This document shows positions 58,168 through 64,000 of a stretch of 64,000 nucleotides of DNA, piece after piece. The notes under the pieces were generated by a model that had not been told where the DNA came from, ran no database searches, and saw only the letters and a list, made by a program, of their open reading frames with translations. Position numbers and translations under genes: made by a program. The DNA comes from Castor canadensis (Eukaryota > Chordata > Mammalia > Rodentia > Castoridae), in NCBI RefSeq assembly GCF_047511655.1, contig NC_133390.1, positions 161,856,583 to 161,920,582 on the forward strand, read 5' to 3'. Every line of letters begins with the position of its first letter. Position 1 is the first letter of the stretch.

Positions 58168-59464
58168 TTCAAACTCACTTTTTGAGTCAGCTGGGAGGCA
58201 TCCTCCTATGCTGCCCCCTGGTGTTGCGATGTTAGGCCTGAATGATTTTTTGCTTTGCCTTTTGATTTTTATCATAAGTAGTGAGAGTTGAGCTGGTAGC
58301 ACAAAGAGAAGACAGTGGACCAGCAATGATAGTAGTGGCAAGAGGGCACATGAAGAATTCCAGAGAGCAGCCAGGGGCAGAGACAGGGGGACGCAGAGCT
58401 GATTGGAGGTGACAGAAGACAGTGGAAGCATAGAGAAGGCTATGAAGAGCCAAATATGAGATACTGCAGACCCCAGTAACTGGAAGAATTCAGGGAGCTG
58501 CCACACCCGAAGGGTCAAGGGCCCCAACAGACAAGGTTCTAGATCTATGACACCCAAGTGTTGGGAACTAGAACACTAACTGGTGATGACTGTGGCTGCC
58601 ACTAGCTGCTGCTAAAAGCCAAGGATTAAACTAGTTTCTGGGTGCTGGACCACAATTAACGCCCAAAGCGATAAGCCTCTGCCCTGAACACATGCTGCAG
58701 TAAGCTTCTGGTTCTCAGGATTTGGGGCTGTAAGCCTCTGAGCCTGCCAGCCTGGCCCACTAGAAGAGCTACTCCAGCCTATTCTCACTTTCCATATGAG
58801 TAGAACAAAAGGAGCCCACCCCCTGATTGGTAACAAATGTGGGAGAGACTTGTAGGCAGAGGGATCAGCATGGATAGACCAGGGTAAAGGCATGGTGTGA
58901 AGAAGGAACAGAAGAGGAGCTGGGAAGCTGGTTCTCAAAGTGTGGTCATCAGACCAGTAACATCCACAACCAGTGACTTAGAAATGCAAATTCTTGGACC
59001 CTATCCTAAACAGGAACTGTACTGAATCAGACACTCTGGTAGTGAGACCAATTCTCTCATTTATGTGTCCATGTTGCATAAAAGTGTCACATAACCATTC
59101 TTATGGGTTCAGCCCTGACTCCTGTTTTCTGAGACACACAGCTAATTGCATATGTGTGACTGATGAGTGGACTCTGCCCAGCACCCACGGATGTGACCAG
59201 GAGATGCAGGTTACAAGATGAATGCCCTTGTAACATCCCCTGCCCTTAGACCCCAGCCTTTGTCTGGAGAACTCATACTCACTCCTGGGCTCCTTCCCTA
59301 AAGCCCCTCTCCACTCAGCCACTTCTCAGTTACCATGACCCTCAGCCCCTCTCGACTTTCCTCCTAATAGCACAACTCAGGCTGTTTTCTAATTGCTTAC
59401 CTGTCTCCTCCTCCATCACAAGGCTGAGACCTTGCACATTCTAGTGTGACACCCTGTAGCCAAC

Positions 59465-59650
59465 TCAGTCTGAGCGCTTCCTGTGTGCCAAGCATCATCC
59501 CAAGGACTTTATCATTACTGAATCATTTAATCCTGACAACTGCTCTGTGAAGTGGGTACTGTTTCATTTCATTTTACAGATGAAGAGACTGAGGCACAGG
59601 AAGCAAAAAAAATGTCCAAAGCCACATGGCTGGGGAGCCAGGGACAGCCC
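59465..59650 (+). mobile_element. MIR relic
   Basis: tgagcgcttcctgtgtgcca, then tttacagatgaagagactga and ggcacaggaa. Confidence 0.75.
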
Positions 59651-59775
59651 GCCTCCAACAAGGAAGCACATTTTGCTGTTGTTTAGGTTTTTCTAGGGAG
59701 AAAGGAAAAATGAGACATGCTTCTGAGCATCTTCTTCACCTCTGGTTTTGCAGCCTTCTCATGAGGAAAGGTCCT

Positions 59776-59848
59776 GGAAGCTGGGGGTGTGGTCCAAGTG
59801 GGAGAGCACGCATGAGGCCCTGGGCCAATCCCTAGTACCACCAAAAGA
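59776..59848 (+). mobile_element. ID SINE
   Basis: gctgggggtgtggtccaagt and ggccaatccctagtaccacc. Confidence 0.8.
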
Positions 59849-59854
59849 GAGGTG

Positions 59855-60046
59855 TGGGCTGGGAGCTGGTGGCTCATGCCTGTAGTCCTACAGGCTGAGA
59901 GCAGGAGGATCAAGGTTTAAGACCAGCCCAGACAAATAATTTGCAAAACCCCATCTCCAAAATAACCAGAGCAAAATGGACTGAAGGTGTAGTTCAAGGG
60001 TTAGACTGCCTGCTTTGCAAGCACCAAACCCTGAGTTCAAACTCCA
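59855..60046 (+). mobile_element. Composite SINE ending in a (CA)n tract
   Basis: gctggtggctcatgcctgta, aggtgtagttcaagggttag and ctgagttcaaactccag. Confidence 0.85.
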
Positions 60047-60083
<37 letters not shown>

Positions 60084-60097
60084 CAACAACAACAAAA
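60047..60097 (+). repeat. (CA)n then (CAA)n microsatellite
   Basis: A pure AC run passing into AAC units at the tail of a SINE. Confidence 0.95.
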
Positions 60098-60929
60098 AAG
60101 AAGGGTGGATGAGTGGAAGACTGAGTCTTGTGCAAGACCAGGGGCTTCTTCATTTTGGGCACAAAGAGCCAGGATCTCTGCTTTGACTCAGCCAAGACTC
60201 AGGAGAGAGGACCAGGAGAGGGAACTGTCCCTGCAAGCCTGGGGTTGGCAGTGCCTATCAGTTCCCCTCTGCCCTGCTGCTGTAGTCATTAGCATTGCAA
60301 ATTAGCATCCTAATTGCCTTTAAACTATTCATAGCTGTAAAGGAGACCAGGCTGGCCCCTCCTTCCCCCCTCCTTTTCTCTGCCTAGCCAGCTGCTTTGG
60401 TCTTCCCTCCTCCCCCTGGACCACCCCTGCCCACCCTCTGATAAGGAACTGCACATTTCTGAGCCTCAGTTTCTCCAACCCCTTGGAGAAGGCGATAATG
60501 TAAGCTTTAGAGGCTTATGTGATGCATGCAAAATGCTTCTTCCTCCTGCACAGTTCCTGGCACACTGTTGAGTAATGGTAGCACTTTAGGATGACCTTGT
60601 TTTGTTTGGAGACCCTGGGAAGGCAAGGACATGCAAGCCAGTGGCTTGGCCAGGGTAAGGCTCAACCCTGTGAACGCTGAGCTCAGGGCTCTTCTTGTTC
60701 CTGCACATCAATTCTATACTTACCTTTCCCTGCTGGGAACCACTTGATCATTTGTAATCACGTGAGCAGACCGGAAACAAGACCTTGCCTGAAGACACTC
60801 AACTTTCTCATCATAATTAGATTTTTACTATAAAACAACCAGGCCTTAATTAAGAGAGGGAATTTATCCAACAGGGCCACACCTACTGGGTCACCTAGTT
60901 TGTCTCTTATAAATGTGAATGCTAACATT

Positions 60930-61175
60930 TGCGACACAGCAGAGCAGTGCTTAAGGGGAAGAGAGACGAAGCCTTGCTGTCTGGATTTAAATCCAGTTCT
61001 GCCATGCCCCAGTGTGGCCTTACTCCAGTTACTTGACCTCTCTGTGCTTCAGTTTCTCACTCTACAAAAGGAGGGGATGATAACAATTCATTCCTCTAGG
61101 GTAGTTGTGAGGTGCACACCAGGCAACATATGTGAAAAGCGCTCAGATACAAGAAGCCCTAGGCAGGTGCTGGCT
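60930..61175 (+). mobile_element. MIR relic
   Basis: atttaaatccagttctgcca, gttacttgacctctctgtgc and ttcagtttctcactctacaa. Confidence 0.7.
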
Positions 61176-61259
61176 CTTCTGACTTATCAAGCGCCTTTGT
61201 TTACTTGTTTTCGTGGCCTCTAAACTGCAACTCAACACAAGGAGGAGTTTCTGCAATGA

Positions 61260-61420
61260 TCATCACCAGTCACTGTCCCAAGGACCAGGGACAAAGTGCT
61301 TTCTTGCATTTGCTGTTGCTTGAGTCTGAGTGAGGCTAGGAGGGGAGAGCCACAGGCAGTTTCCATTCACAGATAGGAGAACTGAGGCTCAGGAAGGTTA
61401 ACCCAATCTTGCACCGGTGT
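61260..61420 (+). mobile_element. MIR relic
   Basis: acagataggagaactgaggc and tcaggaaggttaacccaat. Confidence 0.6.
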
Positions 61421-61745
61421 TAAAGAGGAGCCCCTGGCCTTACATTCAGTCAGGTTTCCAATGCTGGTGGGCTAAGTGCCATACCACATCCCTCAGCCAG
61501 CCCCACACCTTCTCCACCCTCCCCTCCCCACAGCCCCAGTTCCTAGCGTCTCTCCATTGGACGCTAACAGCCTTAGCCTTCCCTACCGGTGCAAGGCACA
61601 GTATCACAGTATCTAGCAATGGGCGAAAGGACAAGCAAACTGAGGGTGATATGAGGATTAAATGAAGTAAGGTTTACAGTGACCAGCCCAGTGCACAGGG
61701 CAGCTCAATATACAATCGTCATATTTATGACTTACTGCTGCGATT

Positions 61746-61805
61746 GCTTAGCTTGGAAAACCAGCCCTTCCTGACGCTTAGCTTGGAAAATCAGCCCTTC
61801 CTGAC
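61746..61805 (+). repeat. 30-bp tandem duplication
   Basis: Two copies starting gcttagcttggaaaa that differ at one base (C to T). Confidence 0.9.
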
Positions 61806-61809
61806 GTCA
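61802..61809. promoter_or_regulatory. CRE palindrome at the edge of a tandem duplication
   Basis: TGACGTCA spans the end of the second 30-bp copy; the first copy ends in TGACGC instead. Confidence 0.45.
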
Positions 61810-61989
61810 CCTGATACACCCCTTCCAGGCTAGGAGTTTGAATTCCCTGTACAGTTTAGTGCTGGCTTTCTTCCAAAACGTAAATCCTGTTGCAAGAGGA
61901 CATTCCCCCCAGAGGGAGAGAGGGAGTGGAGGGGAGAAGAACCTAAGACTTGCCAGGCACTCAGCGGGGAATTTGGGGAAGAAATCAGT

Positions 61990-62050
61990 GAGGCGGTGAT
62001 AGAGCTTACCCAGCATGCACAAGGCCCTGGGTTCCATCGCCAGGAAATGA
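61990..62050 (+). mobile_element. ID SINE, partial
   Basis: ggtgatagagcttacccagc and ggccctgggttccatcgcca. Confidence 0.65.
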
Positions 62051-62439
62051 AACAGCATGCCCCCCCCCCCGCCCCACAGGAGGAGCTGATATTTGGGAGA
62101 GGAGGAAATCAGCAGGATATCATAGAGAACCCCAAAAGGGTGGGCGACCCCCTTTGATAGGCTGGTCAGGGCCTCCCCGGAGATATTTAGGCTGAGATCT
62201 GAAGGAACCAGTCGTTTTCCAAACAGAGGGGAACAGAAAGGAGGACATTGAATGTGTGGGGCACTTGAAGGGTTACTGTGGTAGGGATGGTGCTTCGGTG
62301 GGCCGAGGGGTTCACACAGGGTCTTATTAACCTGGGCGAAGTCATCAGAAAGGAGGGCTCAACCCAGAACCCTAATGGACGCTGTCTATGTCTGGAAAAA
62401 TTCCAAGTTGGGCCTGGTTGGGCAGAAGCCTTGAGTCTT

Positions 62440-62990
62440 TGGGGGCCGAGAGGGGCAGCACGTTCTAGAGCTCCAGCCCGGGTACGGCTGTGCTTTTCCT
62501 TCTCGGGGCGGAGTGTGTGCGTGGGTGGGGGGAGGCTTAGCACATCCTTCCCCAACCTCCCCCCTTCCAGTGGGGGCAGCGAGGGGGCGCTAACAGCGTC
62601 CAGCAACGTCTCGCCATTGTTTAATCACGCTGCTTTCATCTTCTCGACAATCAACAATTTTCTGCTCGGCTCCACGCAGGGCTTTTCCTCGTCGGCCGGA
62701 TCACTGCTGAGCGAGCGCCACGCAGCTGGTAACCAAGGCTGCGGGCTTCGGCTTCGCGCGCCTGCTACGGGCAGCGCCCCCGCAGCCGGTCTGCAGCCGC
62801 CCGCCCACGTGTCCCGCGGGCCAGCAGCGCACAGCCGGGTCGCCGAGCCCCGGAACCACGGACCCCGGCTGCGCAGGCGCAGTGCGCGGGAGGCGGCCGA
62901 GAGAGGTTGCGGCACCCGGCGGACACCGAGCTTGCAGCTGCTGCATTTCGTGCATTTCCGCGCTTTTGTTCTGCATCGCTGGTCCCCGCC
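62440..62990. promoter_or_regulatory. CpG island, possible unannotated promoter
   Basis: The most CpG-rich block in the window. It holds an NRF1-type site (TGCGCAGGCGCA, 62870-62881) and three SOX-type words (62615-62621, 62647-62651, 62654-62658). No coding exon with splice signals was recognised nearby. It may be a promoter of a non-coding RNA, an upstream promoter of SLC32A1, or an enhancer island. Confidence 0.55.
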
Positions 62991-63042
62991 CCCTACCCCT
63001 TCTCAGTATGGTACTTGGTCACATTTGCATTTTAGAAATACC

Positions 63043-63044
<2 letters not shown>

Positions 63045-63085
<41 letters not shown>
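63045..63085 (+). repeat. (GT)n microsatellite
   Basis: About 20 uninterrupted GT units, just right of the CpG island. Confidence 0.95.
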
Positions 63086-63087
<2 letters not shown>

Positions 63088-63349
63088 GGTTAGACTGGAG
63101 GGCTGGACATCAGGAGGAGGTTAGTAGTCCAGGTGGGAGAGGACAGTGAAGTAGGTGGATGGGACTCAGCTATTTAGAACAGTGGCTGGTTAGGTTTAGG
63201 GATGAAGGGAAAATGAGTTGAGGGCACACCCAGGATTGTGGCTTCCATTACCTGGTGGATGGTGGCAGGGAAGGAGTGAGGTTGTGGGGGTTTGCTGGAT
63301 TGGGCAGATGCTCCCTGGGAGCAGTCTCCCCTCCCCGGTTCACGTTCTA

Positions 63350-63615
63350 CACGTGTAAGCCCTCCTTTCCTGCATGCCCTGCTCCCTTGTCTCCTTCGAG
63401 AGGCCTGGGCTGACCACCTTTTGTAAGATCACACCCCCCATTCCTGACCCTGCCCTTCTTCACAGCACTGGCCACCCGTAGCTGAATTTGGACTCATCTG
63501 TTGATTTCTCTACTGTCTCCCTCACTAGACTTTGAGCTCCTGAGGACAAGGACTTCGTTCTGTTCTCTCCAGTATCCTCAGCACCTGATGTCTATCCAAT
63601 GAATGAATGAATGAG
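63350..63615 (+). mobile_element. L2 relic
   Basis: The near-canonical tail has actttgagctcctgaggaca, ggacttcgttctgtt and the terminal (AATG)n. Confidence 0.75.
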
Positions 63616-63774
63616 GCAGTGGCAGACTAGGCCTTGCTGGTTTAGCACTGCATCCTGGCCTCAGCACTCACCAGCACCTTATTCAACTCATACCTGAATG
63701 AATGGTTGTTTTGAAATCTAGTAGATAAAATCTAGAGTCTGAATGTGAGAAGAGATACCATCAAGATAATAAAT

Positions 63775-63970
63775 CACTAGTAACCAGGGTTTGTTGAGTG
63801 CTTTCTTCTTCCCAGGGCTGAGCCATGTTCTGTGAATGGGTTATTTCATTTAGTCCTCACAATAAATCCTATAATATAAGGATTATTGGAAACTGAGGCC
63901 CAGAGAGGTAGAATAATTGCCCAAATCCAACAGATAACTAAGTGCCAAGATCAGTATCTGAACCCAAGAA
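63775..63970 (+). mobile_element. MIR relic
   Basis: gttgagtgctttcttcttcc, ttggaaactgaggcccagag and aggtagaataattgcccaaa. Confidence 0.75.
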
Positions 63971-64000
63971 TTGGCCCCACAAGCTGTACTATTACAAGTC

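Larger units (their letters stand above)
57289..61740. other. Intergenic DNA right of the LINE-1
   Basis: Contains a complete composite SINE, an ID SINE, a second composite SINE ending in a (CA)n tract, several MIRs and a motif-rich single-copy block near 60280-60350. No exon was found. Confidence 0.5.
63086..64000. other. Intergenic DNA at the right edge
   Basis: An L2 relic and a MIR relic fill most of it. No exon is seen. Confidence 0.5.

Noticed and set aside
62278..63093. A 271-codon open reading frame over the CpG island
   Set aside because: GC-rich sequence lacks stops by chance. The frame runs into the (GT)n tract and shows no domain-like composition or splice context.
63086..64000. 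Start of SLC32A1 expected to the right by synteny
   Set aside because: No SLC32A1 coding sequence is seen. The edge holds only L2 and MIR relics.

Overview
This is mammalian nuclear DNA from a rodent. The marks are split genes with GT-AG introns, old MIR and L2 relics, a LINE-1 composite, and many short SINEs. The SINEs are ID-type (tRNA-Ala-like), B1-like (7SL-derived), and fusions of a B1-like dimer with an ID tail. The fusion SINEs together with the G-rich LINE-1 3' UTR point to the Castorimorpha, most likely a beaver (Castor). That species call is inference from repeat style.

Two protein-coding genes are supported, both on the + strand. At the left edge is the last coding exon of ADIG (adipogenin), a small fat-cell membrane microprotein; its membrane-segment exon lies left of the window. 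After about 17 kb of repeat-rich DNA comes ARHGAP40, a Rho GTPase-activating protein of the ARHGAP18/28/40 group. Fourteen coding exons (20988-39670) join with fully consistent splice phases into 627 visible residues ending at a natural stop. The RhoGAP domain keeps its arginine finger and the APNL asparagine. The first coding exon, holding the start codon, was not found. The ADIG-ARHGAP40 order matches human 20q11.23, where SLC32A1 follows, so the right end should be the intergenic space before SLC32A1.

Layout: 1-3598 ADIG; 3599-20987 intergenic DNA and/or the ARHGAP40 5' region, with a repeat-free, CpG-retaining block at 17250-17760 that may be a conserved non-coding element; 20988-39670 ARHGAP40, with a perfect 152-bp tandem duplication and several microsatellites in its introns; 39671-52688 intergenic; 52689-57288 a LINE-1 composite; 57289-64000 intergenic, with a homeodomain/POU-type motif cluster and an orphan CpG island at 62440-62990.

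The most unusual structure is the LINE-1 composite. Two L1 pieces lie head to tail, each with its own 3' end, followed by about 224 bp of non-L1 sequence and a poly(A) tail. One 16-bp target-site duplication encloses all of it. It looks like one retrotransposition event that carried two L1 3' ends and a 3'-transduced flank. Four perfect palindromic CRE sites in one 64-kb window also stand out. No CRISPR array, RNA gene or microbial feature is present. Repeat borders were judged by eye and are approximate.
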